Assembly: GCA_002335605.1 (NCBI GenBank)
Contig: BEDY01000002.1
Coordinates: forward strand, 372,001-436,000
Length of the DNA: 64,000 nucleotides
Reading direction: 5' to 3'
Origin: Prillingera fragicola
Taxonomy: Eukaryota; Basidiomycota; Tremellomycetes; Trichosporonales; Trichosporonaceae
A model generated the notes under the pieces. That model ran no database searches. It saw only the letters and a program-made list of their open reading frames with translations, and was not told the DNA's origin. Each line of letters begins with the position of its first letter. The stretch's first letter is position 1. A program made the position numbers and the translations under genes. This document shows, piece after piece, positions 21,566 to 34,617 of this stretch.

Positions 21566-24500
21566 CTAGAAATATGACATATATGTCTCCGCCATGCTGG
21601 CCAGAAGCGTCGGCGCGGTTGCTTGAGAGATGAGGGTGACCATTGGGTGTGTGACGACTGCACTCCCCGACTGTCCGCCCTTCTCCTTGTTCTCTGAAAT
21701 GTGGCCCATGAGCTCTGCACGCTTGATAAACTGGTCAACGTTCTTGTACACGTGCGCGGTGAGCGGTTGATCGTTGCGTTGGTCGCCACCCTTGTTGTAG
21801 GTGTTCTGCCACGTGAGGATCTGTGATTGTCAGGACAGGCACACAGTATGCAGAAGCAACTTACCTCGTCACGGATAAACAAGTGGAGAGTGCTCGAGAG
21901 GTCAAACTCGGGTAGAGTGAGCGAGTGCGCGATAGCCGTAGCCGAGGCGCTGACGAGACCTTCGACGCCGACACGGGTGATAAAGTGCTGCATGTTGGGC
22001 GTGAGGCGGAAGGGAACAGCCTCGGACGAGTGGAAGACGGGGGCTCCCTGGGTGAAAGCTGTGGCTGTTAGGGGCTGGTTACAAAGCGAGAGACTCACAA
22101 GGCAACATCTCGGTCATATACATCTGGCCAGTCCTGCGGCTGATGTGGAAGCGAGCGGGGGCTCGGTTGTTGAGGCAGCAGACATATGTCAGGAAGGCTG
22201 TGGCTGCAGTCTGCATGCCAAACTGCTTGCGCATGAGCCAAAGGCTCTCCGAGTCGGCCATGTTCTTGATCATGTAGTTGGTCAGGACGTTCTCGGGTAG
22301 CATCTTGGCCTGAATCTCCTCGATGATCTCCATCTTGAGCTGGATGTAGCGCGCGTCCGTGCGAGGGATCGACGGGTCGTGCAGCTGGCGCTGGCGATCG
22401 CAAAAGGCCAGAATCGTGTCCTCGTGCGTCATGCCGTGGGAGAACGCATAGTCGTCGTAGATCTCCTGCATCGAGACGTATGACGAGTCGTTCTGGATGA
22501 GGCGCAACTGCGTGCCCAGTGCCACAGCAGTGGGCAAGTGGAACTGGAGGTTGCGGCGGCGAGACTCCTTGCGTTTGTGCAGGACGCTGTTCATGATGCG
22601 GAACAGCTGGACCAGGCGTTCCTCACGACGGCAGTGACGGGCGGCCGGCATCTGCACGTTGAACGTGTACGAGGTACCGTTGTGACCGATCATAGTGATG
22701 CGGCGGAAGCAGAAGCCAAAGCCACGGCACAACTCGGCGCGAGGGTGGAAGCGAGCAATGCGGATAAGCTCATCAGCCTGATCAATGTGCTGCACATATT
22801 GACCAGGCACCTCCACGTCCTCAAACTTGGTGTAGTGGAAGTCGGTGAGGTTGATGCCAGACGAGTCGAGGGGCTGGAAGCGAGGACGGCGGTCAATGGC
22901 CTTCTCGTAGAAGTCACGCCAAAACTGGAGACGCTTTATGTACTCGCGCATCTTGGGCTGGTTGACTATGAAGTCGCGCTCGACAGCAGCACGCAAATCG
23001 TTGTGCAGGTTCTGCGAGAAGCGTCGAAGGTTGTCGCGGGTGTTGGGACCCAGCTCCTGCTCGTCGCTCAGGAAGGCACCGCGAGTACTCCACTGCGCCA
23101 TCGCGTCGTTCAGAAGCGCCGAGAAGAAGCGGTATATGTCCTCTTCAGACGTAGGCTTGGCGCGGAAGCCAATCTGGTCGACCATCTTCTCCATCGACAA
23201 AGCGAGCAGAGGAACGCCCGTCTTGAGGTGATTGATGATCTCGTCCACAAACTCCCAAGGCTGGGGAGGAGCAGACGGGCGTGCTGGCTGCTGCGGAGGC
23301 GCCATGGCACCGTTCTGCGCAGCAGGAGTGGCGGCAGCACCGTCAGTAGCAGGAGTGCTGTTCGAAGGAGTGCTCTCGGCGGGCTTGTCCTTGTCCTTGT
23401 CATCCGTGGGCTCGGGCTTCGTCTCTGCTGGCTTGATCTCGGCACCACCAGCGGGTGCATTGGCGGCAGCCGCCTTGGCCTCGTTCGCTTTGCGAAGAGC
23501 CATTGCACGCTGCTGCGCTGCGACCTGACTCTTCTTGACGTTGCTGAAGTCCTCGCGGGTGACGCGAAGACTGTAGAAGAGCGCCTGAGGGAAGTTCTTG
23601 GCAATGTGCATGAGAATGTGGCGGGCAATCTGCGCTTCACGGTGCGACAGAGAGAGCAAGAGTTGAGGAATGAGCGTGATCCAGTACCAGATGACCAAGT
23701 CACCCTTGTAAGCCTCAAACGCCTTGGCAATGGTGTTCCGACTGTCGTCGAGACCGAGCAACCAGAGAACTCGGAGCAAAAGGGCGCGTGACTTGTGGCT
23801 GTTGTAGAGACCCGCGGCCTGCATGTAGCACGAGACAGCGCTGGACGCACGCAGGGCGCGGTCCTGAGCCCAAGACTCGGCCCACTGAGCGTCGGTCATG
23901 CGCTTCTCTCCAGGAGCCGCCTCGGGCTTGCTGTTGGGCGGCGGCTGCTCGGGCTGCTGGCGGTACATCTTCTCGTTGAACTTGCCCCACTCGGCCCACG
24001 CCTTGGGCAGGTTGTAGTCCATCTGCACCGCGTGCGCAAACTCGTCGTTGGCGTCCGAGTCCTGACCGAGACGAGAGATGAACATGCCCTTGAGAGTGAG
24101 GAACTCGGCCTTCTGAGGCTGGGCAAAGTACATCAGATTGGTGGTGCTGATGTTGTCCAGTCCCTCGTTGAACTTCTCGGGCTTCTGGAAGTAGCACAAA
24201 GCCTGCTCGCGGAGCTTGAGGAAGGCTTCCGAGATCTCAATGTTAGGCAACATGTAGATCTTGTTCAGAGCAGTGCTGCACACATCCAGAAGACCATGGC
24301 GACGGGCAACCTCACCGAAGCGGTTGATCATCCAGGCCGTCTCATGATAGCCACGGTAGCCGTGGGTGACACCCTCGGTTGGCTGGATCATGGGCATGTA
24401 GACGCGAGTGACAGCCTGGAAAACGTGCTGGCGCCAAGCGAGAAGGTCCGACCACACGCTAATGTCGTCCCAGAAGTTGGGCAAACGGTCACGCCACGTC

Positions 24501-27500
24501 TGGAATATGCCCTTGAGCTCGTTGTTGACGCGCGCCTCGAGGGTCTGCGCAGTCGTCATTTGAAGACTGTCAAACACCTGGGCGGCTTCACCGAGCTCAA
24601 CCACCTGTTGGAACAGCTGGAGCAGAGGAAGGTGGGCGCCAGTGATCGAACCGGGCAAGCTGGTCCACTTGCGGATAGCAACCTGCTGAGCCTCATCGAC
24701 GATGCGCAGGAAGTCGTTGGGCGGCTCGCGCGAGCCGTGCGCCTTAATGAGAGCCGTGAAAGCCTCAAAGATCTTGCGACGAGGAGTAGGGACACCCTGG
24801 ATGATCTTGAGATTGTTCTCGATCATCTCACGGTCCGGCGAGCCCCAGTCAGAGAGGCGCCAAGCACACTCCAGCAACAGGTCGGGGTTCTGGTCGGCAC
24901 GGGCGAGCTCTGTGAGCGACTCCCAGTTCTGCAGCTTTTGAGCTGCGAGGATCCAGTGGTCCTCCCAAAGACAAAACTCATCCTCCGAGAAGGGAAGCGC
25001 CGAGTGGCGAGCCTTGAGCATGGTCTGCTCATACATCTCCATCGCCTGCGGCCAACGACCATTCTGCTCCAGGGTGAGAGCTGCGGTGGTCTCCGGGTAC
25101 ACATAGCGACAGCGGGCATTACCGTAGAACATGTCGTCCTCGCCCAGCTCAGCGTAGAGCTCACCAAGGGCCCCAGCACAGCTCTCACGAAGGTTCTCTG
25201 TACCGCGGTACGTGTCGGAGAGCATGGTGAGGATCTCGAATCCAGCGTACCAGGCGTTGTACGTCTTCGCGAGGTACTTGACGAGGAGTGGGGGGATCGT
25301 GACGGGTGGCCGACAGTAGGCAATGCCTTCAAGATGAGTCTGGATGACGTTGGGCTTAAGCTCGGCCTGCTTGTGGTGGTAGTCCTTGCAGAGCAGCTTG
25401 CTGATGTACGGGGTGAAGGCCGTTTGCTGCGTGCGGGAAAGCGAAGCCCACACCTTGGGGAAGATGGCGACCCAGAGCTGGTGACAGAGCATGGGGTCCA
25501 AGTGGACAAGGTTGCGCACGTAACGCACAATGTCGCCGAGACGCCAGTTCTTGGTGGCAAGCGTGTCGTCGTCGCCCATGCTTGGCAAGTCCGCGCGGAA
25601 GGCCTCATCTCGGTAGTCTGCGGCCCCAAGGAGGAGACTGAGCATCTGAGGCATCCAATAGCTGTCTGCAAGCGTGTCCCAATTCTGCAGCGAGTAGAGG
25701 TACTCGAGGCGAGCATCGAGGGCCCGAGGAAGTGTCTGCTCAAGCTTGTCCAGGAACCTGGCACGCTGAGCAGGATCCTTGGACCGGGTGCCAAGCAGGA
25801 AGGCAGGCTCAAGGCGGTGCGTAATGTCTGTACCGCTGAGCGTGTCAAGCTCGTAGACCTCGTAGATGAGGTCGAGATACTGCTTGAACAGCCCGTTGTC
25901 GCGGCCTTCGAACACAGCCATGCGGAGGAGCAAATGAGCTTTGTCCTTGACCACGACCGATCCATCGACATCCTTGACCACCCACTGGCGGACGAGGTCG
26001 AGCAGGTAGCGGCATAGGATGAGATTGGTCGACTTGTCGATGAGCGCGCCAAGAATGTTGACGAGGTATCGGCGGTGCTCCTTGAGGTCGCCAACGCGGT
26101 CACGGAGCATGTCGAGGATGGAGATGATCAACCTGTACGTCGGATCGGGACCGTTGGTGCTGGTGTGCACTTTGACGAGGTTGCTCAGAACGCGGAGGAG
26201 ACTGCTTGCGAGGACCTCGTTGTGCAGCTGCTTGGGCTGAACCTTGAGCCAGCACTTGAGGAGGAAGATTGTGCCAGGCAGCTCGCTGATCGAACGGAGA
26301 CTCGCGGTGAGGCCGTTGTTGACGGTTGTCGACACATACTTGAGAAGTTTTTGCGCGTCGTCCTCAGACTCGGCAATCTCCTCATCAGGCAGCTCCGCAA
26401 ACATCCTCTCCGTCAACGGAAGAACAACCTCGTGGAGTGTGGCGTCGTCAAAGACCCAAACCTTCTCGAGAAGCTTGCGGAACGTCTGGAGGTTGGAGCG
26501 GATCCAATTCTGGTCGCGGACCTCGGCAACAGCAGCAATGACCTCGGTCGAGTTGGCGACAATGCCAATGGTGCTCTCGGTAATGTCCTGAGACATTGTG
26601 CGGTTGAAGAAGCCAAGCTTGACGGAGACGTTGGGGAGACCCTTGGGGCCAAGAATCTCTTTGAAGAGGTCCAAGGCGCGTTTGCTGAGACCACCACGAG
26701 TGACGGGTTCGTTGGACGAGGCGACGATGCGCAAAAGGTGGGCCGTGATCAACTCGCGGGTCGCTGCAGGGGTAACCCATCCGCCACTGCTGACGCTGGA
26801 AACCGCTGTTCCAGCACGGTCAAGACGCTGGCGCTTAGCGGCGGGAGACGCCGCGTGCTCGCCATCAACGTCCATGGCATCGCTGTCCTCGCGACTGGCT
26901 TCCTCGCGGGTGGCCATTCGGCGGCGCTCCCAACGGAAGATGAGCTCAATGACATCCACGGTGAGCTTTTTCATCTCCGCTGTCGCAGCCTGCACGAAGC
27001 CGAGCTTCTGGAGCGACATGGCAATATGCGGCACGTAGAGATCACGGTAGTCGTAGAAGAGGTCGGGGTGGTTCACCAGGAGCTCGCAGACGACGACAAG
27101 CGTGCTAGTGGCATGGCCCTCCTCAACGAGGACGGTCTTGACCTTTTGGGCCCAGTCTGGGATACCGGTAGATGGCAGGTCGCGAATCGAGAGACACGAG
27201 GCAAGAGTGTCAATCGCTTGACGGAACAAGGCCTTGGACTCGTTCTCCTTGAGACGCAGCAGGCCTGTCCACGTGAGGCGCACGAACTTAACGGGGGTGT
27301 CGTAGGTCGCCATGAAGCAGGCGGTGAGCACGTAGGCCATGAGCTTGACAGTAGGCTCTAGCAGGTTGATACCCATCCAGGCAAGCTTGAACACCTCCTT
27401 GCGCGTGTCCACAACCTTGGAGTCGGCGTGCTTGACGAGCAAGGTGGTGAGGGCAAAGATCTCGATGAGAAGCGTGTCCTCGCGTGTCTTGGCCACCGGG

Positions 27501-30500
27501 GTGACCGACAGTGGACGCCACATCTTGTCCGCGATCCGGCCAACGAGGGCAGTCGTGATCAGTGAGCCGTCGTTCTCCTCTCCAAAGTAGACGCGCAGGG
27601 TGGGGTTCACCACAAGGCGAAGGGCATTGGTCTTGAATGCCCAGGTCACCACCTTTTCGTCCTCGAACAGGGTCATGAAGTGGTCAATCACCTCACGACG
27701 GTACTCGACCGACTCGCGCAGGGCAACGTGCTGGTAGAGGAAGAAGGCAACGTTGGAGCGGTCAAAGGAGCTGCGGATCTCGTACGCCTCCACGACGTGG
27801 AAGAGGAGAGGAATGTTCTGCTGATGCTCGAGCGTGCTCATGAACATCTCAAGGATGAGCGGAGGCATTGTCTGGAAGTGGACGTTCGACATGTCGCTCT
27901 TGGGGTCACGCGAACGGGCGACAATCCAGCGCCAGATGCCAACGACAGCAGCGAGAACGTCCTCGTTGTCCGACAACCAAGACTTGGAGGTACGCGACAG
28001 CTCGCGAATGATGTGGAGGCCCGGGAGAACCGCATCAAAGTCTTCGGGGTCGCTGAACGCCGTGGCACAGATGACGCTGGCACGCTCTGAGAGCTCGTGA
28101 ACAAGCTGCGGTGCCTTGCCTGACGCAATGACGTTGCGGTATGTCCACACCACACGCGAATTGCGCAGGTTGTCCACAAGATGCTGAGCACCCTCGTTGT
28201 GGTAGCGATCGAGATACTTGGCAATATTCTCAGTGAACGGACCAGGGGCAGACTGGTGGAGCTGTGACTCGACACCGACAACCTGGGTCGTGAGCTTGCC
28301 CAGGTACTGAACAGCAGTCGCTGGGAGCAAGCGGAAGATGTTGACAAGGCGCGTCATACGGGCAATGTCGGGGTTGTCCTCGAGTGGCCCAGCTGCGGCC
28401 TTGGTGAGCATCTGCACATCCGCAAGAGTCTCAAAGTGATCGAGGAGCTTGACACCAATCTCAACCTTGAAGTAGTTGGTCAATAGCTCGAGGAAGCGAG
28501 CAAGACCCTCAAGACCGGGAACGCTGAGACGCTTGGCATCGGCAAGGTTGACCAGGATGGGGCGCAGACCAGACTGCAGGACCTCTTTGGGCAGCTTGTT
28601 CTGCATCTGGATCACGTCACGCAGGCCGTCGTGGGCAACATCAACAATCTCGGGCGACGTCGAGTAGACGTGCTTGAAGTAGACCGTGATGATACGCTGA
28701 CGGATGGGGCCAAGATTGGGACGCTCGGCAAAGTCCTGGCACGCCATGGTCGACCTCAGCATGCGCAGACAGGCAATGCGAAGGGCCTTGAGCCAGAAGC
28801 TTTGCTTGTGCGACGGAGGCTCCCCACGCTTGTTGGGAATGAGACTTGAGTCGTCGACGTCGGCCAGGGCCAGAACCTCCTGGACGAGACGCACAAACTC
28901 ATCGTTGATCTCGGGCACAGGCGGGCGAAGATCGAGGAGATAGGTGACGCAGTCAATGTTGCCAACCTGCATGGCAAACGATGAAAGCGCACGGAGCGGC
29001 TTGGAGAAGATGGGCCCGGCACTTGTGTCAAGCAGCACGGTACGAGTGGTCATCTGGATGAGTTCCGAAACAGACGTGTTTAGGACCTCGGCCAGCAGCT
29101 TGATGCAAGACTGGGCAGCCTCGCGAGCAAGAGAACTCTGGCTGTTGAGCTCACGAACCAGAATCTCCACAAGACGGCTTTGCTTCTGCTTGGCCTCCTC
29201 CTGAGAGTGGCAGGTCTTGATGAGGTACTGGATGAGGTCGATAATGTCCTGGACCGAGTTGGGAGGGTCCTTGGGGGCATCGCGGAGCGCGAACATTAGA
29301 ACACGAACAAACTCGAGCTCAAGCTCGATAATGTACTTGCTGCTAAGCTCGGCCTTGCGCACAAAGACGTTCATGGCGGCCACGCCAGCAATCTTGTGGT
29401 TCCAGTCCTCATCCTGACACAAGCTGGTGAAACGGCGGACAAACGAAAGAACGAAGCGGTCAATGTTGCGAGTCGTCTCCTTGCTTTGAACGGCGGGTTG
29501 CCGAACCATCTCCTTGAAGTCGAGGACGATGGTGCTCAGCACCTCGGCGACCTGGTCGCGCTGCGCAACAGTCGCATTAGCCATGGTGTTGACAATGGCG
29601 TCGGTGAGCGCATACGTGAGGGGGAAGGGGCGGTGCCTGTTGTTCAGGTCAGGCAAAAGCTTGTCCTGGTCTCCCTCGGTCCGCTTCAGCTCGGCAGTGA
29701 AGACGCGCTTGCAGTAGGTGCGAACGAAATCCAGAGCCTTGTCGGCGACCTCTGACGGGCCGTGGCAGGCGTGGAAGAGTGCACTCATCGTGTCGCGGAA
29801 CACGGGCGTGCCCTGGTTCTCCTGGCGCTCCTCATGCAGTACCGACATGGCAGTGAACATGAGAACCTCGAGACCATCGTCCTGGCAGACATCGAGCTTC
29901 TCAGCTACCGCCTGGTCAGCCGCCTTCACCAGGGGCGCGAGCTCGAAGCGGGAAGTCTTGCCCTCGAACGAGATCGGAGCCGTGAGGTCACCGGGGCAGG
30001 CTCGGTACTCCAACAAGTTCTCCACATCCGAGAAACGGCGGTTCCTGCCTCCCAGTTTACCCAATATTTTAACCGCGGCATGTGAGTGCTGGCGGTTGGC
30101 AGGAATGGGCTTGAGCAGCTTGTGCAATGCACCCATGAGCTCCCGGAAGACAGGGTTCATTGTCGGGTCGAGGAAATCGGCAGTGAGGTTGTCAATGCAC
30201 AACTCGAGCGTTCGCAAACCCTGGCTGATGAGCTCGGGGCCTGCCTGGAGGGCGTGGACGAGAGGCTTCATGAGGTAGCTGAGGTGCGGTAACAGGTTGG
30301 TGAGACGAACTGGCACCGTCAGGGTGAGCTCGACGAAGAGATCGCGCTGCACGGAATCAGTCGCGTGCTGGAGGAGATAGGAGAGGTTGTCCAGCATCTC
30401 CTGAAGAATAGGGAGGACCTCCTTGTACAGGGCGTCGAAGCGACCACCGCCAATGGATCGGAAGAGTGCACGCAGAATCTGGTAGTACACGGTTGGATCA

Positions 30501-32881
30501 TCGGCCTTGGGCGCCAGAGAGAAGGAGCGCATAATGAGCTTTTGCAGGTGGGGCACAAGCACAACCTCGTTCGTGGTGATATAGGTGTTAATGGCCAGGA
30601 ACGAGATCTTGAACAAACGCAAGGTGAGGGACGCCTTTTTGGGAGAGTAGCTGCCGACCTCGTCCAGGTTGTTCATAAGGTGCTTGAGGGTAATCGCGAC
30701 AAGCTGGTGAGACACCGACTCGTGCGTGATCAGAATCTGAAGCACCGAGAACACGTGGGCATTCTGCAGAGCGTGCTCGACAAAAAAGTCCATGTGTGTG
30801 GTCCAGACCTCACGGAAGGAGTGGGGCTCGAAGAGCAAGAGAATCTGAGACAGCAGCTCGATCGCCTCCTTGGGCTCGCGCGGGTCGCGATTGTTGTCAA
30901 AGATGGCGATGCAGCGCAGACTGTGCTCGAAGAAGCGCGAGAGGAGCTCTCCATCAGGCGGCGGTACAGGGTTGTCGCCCTGGCGAGTGTAGGTGAGGAG
31001 GGTGCGGAAGGTGTGGAGCAACGTCTTGAAGAGGTAGCGAGCCTCGCGACAGAATGTCTCCAGCGACTCGTTGGCGTAGGCAACCTGATTAACAGGCATG
31101 GCCTGCTCAATCTCACGCCAGCCATACGCTAGCCGGTCGGCAGCAGCGTCGGTGGGTGTGTCGTCTGCCATGCCAACGTCGCTGCCTGAACCCACGAGCT
31201 CCTCGCTTGGTGACTCGCCCTTGGGTTTTGGCGACTCCTCCTTTGCCTTGCCCTTGCCCTTGTCCCGGTTAGAGTACGCTTTGAGCTTGTCGTACGCCTC
31301 AGTCATGGCCTGGAGCTTTTCGAGCGACGAGATGAACATGCTCTTCATCAACCGAGCAGACTGCTCGGCATCGCCCTTGCTCGCAATGGAGTCGACGATC
31401 GTGTTGAGGAGCTTCGCGCACATTGTCTGTATCGAGCTCGAGAACGTGGCGTCGTTCAGGTTGCACGAAAAGACGTAGACCACGCGGTTGAGCTGGGCAA
31501 TTGGGAGCTCGTTGCGGACATGGTGGATGAGGTCGGCAACGACGGACGATGCCAAGGGGCGCAAAGCCTCCCGACTGGAAACACCTGTTCCAACAAGCAC
31601 GCGCTCCTCAAGCAGCGTGTCAATGTAAGGAATGAACGAGGAGCGCGAGTCGGCCGTCAAGATGTGACGAGTCGCAACGAGGAGCTCCTTGCGAGTGCTG
31701 ACGTCCTCGGGCGGGCAGTCGCGAAGGAGGCGAATACATGCCTCTGGGAAGACTTCCAGGTAGTCCTTGACATTGGCCTGGGAGCTGCCACGAAGCACAT
31801 AGGCAAGGAACGCCATCGTCTTGACTTGCGTCTTGATGAGCTCGGTGTACATCTCGCGGTTGGTGATGCCGTTGGCCACGCCGACGAATATGTCACCTCG
31901 CTCCTTGGCCTCTAGATGTGCCACACGCTGAGGCTCTGGCTGAATCTTGATGCTCTCCATGACCAGGGGAGAGAGATCCAGCATGGCGGGTCCCATAACA
32001 GACTTGTAGGTCTGGAAGATGAGGACGACCGCGATAGGGCACTCTGTCAACACTTTTGGCGAGTGCAGCGCGTGGGAGAGGTGGGTATGGGATGAGGATG
32101 AAGGCTGAGGGGGAGGCTGAGAAGCGCCGTCGCTAGCGGGAGTTGCGGGGTTGGTGCCAGACTGCAGCTGTCAGCTTTACTCATTCCATGACCAACTCAC
32201 CTGTGGCTTGCCCCCTGGTGCGCCAAACTCCTTTTCAACGACGCCTTTCAGATTCGAGTACATTTGCTTGACAAGCTCAAGGAATGGCTCCACGAATGGC
32301 TCGGCCTGGTCCTTGTGACTCCTGAAGCCGTCGATCATGATCTTGATGCACAAAAGCGCGTTGTCCTCGTTCTCGACCTTGAGGAGCTTGACCATGAGCT
32401 CCATGACTTTGGCCTCGTACTGGCGGAACGGCTCCAAGTGCGGGAGACGCTGAATGTACGCAAGAAGAGTATGACGGTAGCGCTGCTCGCTGTTGTCCTT
32501 GACAAAGACAATGTTCTTCTCCTCGCCGAGAATCTGGACGAGTGCTGGGATGAACACGCCGAGATACTTGTCGTAGAAAGAATAGTCACGATTACTCTCG
32601 GCAGAGTCACGGAGCTCGCTCGCAATGTCCATGCGCCGCCGAGGCGGTGTGCTGGGATCTAGAAGCTGGGCTGCGAGTGCCTCGCACTCTGCAACGGTCA
32701 TTGGACCCGTTGTGGTGGCAGTGGCGGTCATGGCAGTCGGCGCACCGCCTGCAGCTGTCGTGGGTGGTCCAGGAGCAGATGGCGTCGCCGCGAGGTCTGC
32801 TCCTGGTGTTCCACCCGAAGGTGCAGTGGCAGTCGAAGCCTTGCGAGGCCGGCCGGACCGATTTGTGGATGGTGTGGCCAT
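21566..32881 (-). CDS. TRA1: SAGA/NuA4 scaffold Tra1 (TRRAP)
   Basis: Four exons: 32881-32201, 32161-22099 (10,063 nt), 22058-21865, 21820-21566; 3730 aa. Tra1 is the activator-binding subunit shared by the SAGA and NuA4 acetyltransferase complexes. Order: a Pro/Thr/Ala-rich N-terminus, a huge HEAT-repeat array, a FAT domain (WESLTELARADQNPDLLLECAW region), a PI3K-like pseudokinase, and a short FATC tail ending MAETYMSYF. In the pseudokinase the catalytic HRD and DFG positions are replaced (CCLNNRAPARFHIS, RRTGQMYMTE), as expected for Tra1 and not ATM/TOR. A low-complexity, Lys/Glu/Pro/Ala-rich insert lies within the FAT-kinase link (about 23270-23510). Length matches the family (about 3700-3800 aa). 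The last three exons are needed to reach the FATC end. Confidence 0.96.
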
Positions 32882-33338
32882 GTTTGAGTGTGATCGAAGG
32901 GTGGGGAGGTGGAGGTCGTCTGCCGCGTGACCCCTCTAGTGGCCCATTCGAGGAGGGCTTTTGCACTTTAAAAAGCGATAAGAGTAGGTACTAGGTAATA
33001 GAAGTCGACGACGGGGGTATCGAGTGGACGGTATGAAAGTCGAGGGATGGAAACGATGGATGGCGCGTCGACCGCGGCCGGAATGAGTGGTTTGTCAATC
33101 CAAAACGACGAAGGTGGGTGGAGACAAGAGCAGCCAGGGAGGTCAGTCCACACTTCCAGCCAAACCATAACTCCGCAAATCGCCGATTAGAACATGGATT
33201 AGGACGGAAATCATGTTTCTAATGAGCACGTGGCTGACACTATGCCAGTTGGTTTACGGGGCTCCAGCAGGAACCAGGTGTTTCTCTGGCTGGCTTTACC
33301 GTGCACCGTCATCAAGACAACCTCAACCATCACTGACC
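32882..33338. other. Divergent promoter interval, TRA1 / EMC2
   Basis: 457 bp between two divergent ATGs; both promoters should be here. No gene or repeat recognised. Confidence 0.45.
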
Positions 33339-34408
33339 ATGTCGCAAGCAGACCTCGACAAGCTCGCGATTTGGAGGACAGTGGGCGCACGGCACTCGGA
33401 GGACGTCGTCAACCTTGCTCCCAAGCTTCTCGCTTCCGGTATTGCTGGCGACACTGGTCCGTGAACGAGTGACATTCAGTTGCTGATGACTTTAGAATGG
33501 GCAGTGAGGGAACAGTTGGCCATCGCAGCCTTGGATTTGGGTAAAATCAAGATTGCAGACGTAGGTTGTTTCAACAGTTTCAGAGCCTGCTAACTCAGTT
33601 AGGCTCAACTTCAAGCATTGGAGCACAAGTTTGCCCACTCGCCACGCGTGGACATTCTCCTTGGCCTCAAGCTTGAGGTGGTGGGCCAGCTTGACGCGGC
33701 TCGGCAGATGTATGATAGTCTCTTAAGGAAAGACGAGTGCAATGTGGTACGTAATATTGTCTATTCTGGACACTGCTTATCCTGCAGGCCGCGCACCAGC
33801 GCATGATCGCTCTGTCGCTGGCATCGTCGCCTCAAGAGGCTATCGCCCACCTCCTCCGCTACCTTGACACCTTCTACTCAGACCCACAGGGCTGGTCACT
33901 GCTGGCTCAGCTTTATGCCGACCAGGGCGCATACGGTCAGAGCTTGGCAGCACTCGGCCACCTTTCCGTACTTCAAACTTGGGACAGCCTGGCCATTGAA
34001 CGTGCTGGCGAGACAGCGTACACCATGGGGTGAGTGCTACTACTCGTCATCGTCCATACTGACAGGCCAGTGACTACCAGCTGGCACTCAAGTACTTTCT
34101 GCGAGCGACTGAGATGGACACCCCGCCAACGGGTCAGCCAGAGAGTCGCCGCTCCCGATCATGGTGGGGCGTGAAGCTTGTATGTTCAAACGTGCATCCG
34201 CATGAGCTCGGCTAACGAGATACAGGCGACCAAGCGTCTGCTGGACCCTAGCACCAAATCGGAGACGGCTGTTCCCCGTTCGGAAATTACATCGCCAGAC
34301 TTGCTGCAGAAACTCAACGTGCTGGCGACTGAGCGTATTCTTGCAGTTGGCGGTGCACGTTTATACCTGAGGAGGAAAGTGTTGGCTGGGGACGAGCTGA
34401 TTCGATAG
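33339..34408 (+). CDS. EMC2: ER membrane complex subunit 2 (EMC2, TPR protein)
   Basis: Six exons: 33339-33456, 33496-33560, 33603-33746, 33788-34029, 34071-34179, 34226-34408; 286 aa. EMC2 is the cytosolic TPR subunit of the EMC insertase, which inserts tail-anchored and multipass proteins in the ER. Family markers are HSPRVDILLGLKLEVVGQ, AIAHLLRYLDTFYSDPQGWS (residues 150-185), and LAQLYADQGAYGQSLAALGH, with the TPR helix pairs that bind EMC5/EMC8. The first donor is GTCCGT, weaker than the rest, but the frame demands it (DT|E-WAVREQLAIAALDLGK). Length is normal (about 290 aa). S. pombe oca3 is the named fungal relative. Confidence 0.9.
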
Positions 34409-34617
34409 AGGGTCCCATATGAGTGAGGGCAGTGCCGCGTGTTGAGTGGAAGTTGAGACCTGTGTTTGTTCGTGATGCAGGATTGTTGTCTGCCGACTGC
34501 AGCAAGGTGGTGCCACATTCAGCCCAGACTCCACAGGACCGTCAAGTGCAGAATGACAATTAATAATCATGCTAACAATGCATACATCTATATGATTACA
34601 CCAACGTGACCCGGAGT

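Noticed and set aside
22538..27361. Three long + strand open frames (417, 740 and 428 aa) opposite TRA1.
   Set aside because: They mirror the codon bias of TRA1 on the other strand, have no domain, and the TRA1 frame is certain. Stop codons are simply scarce in GC-rich antisense.
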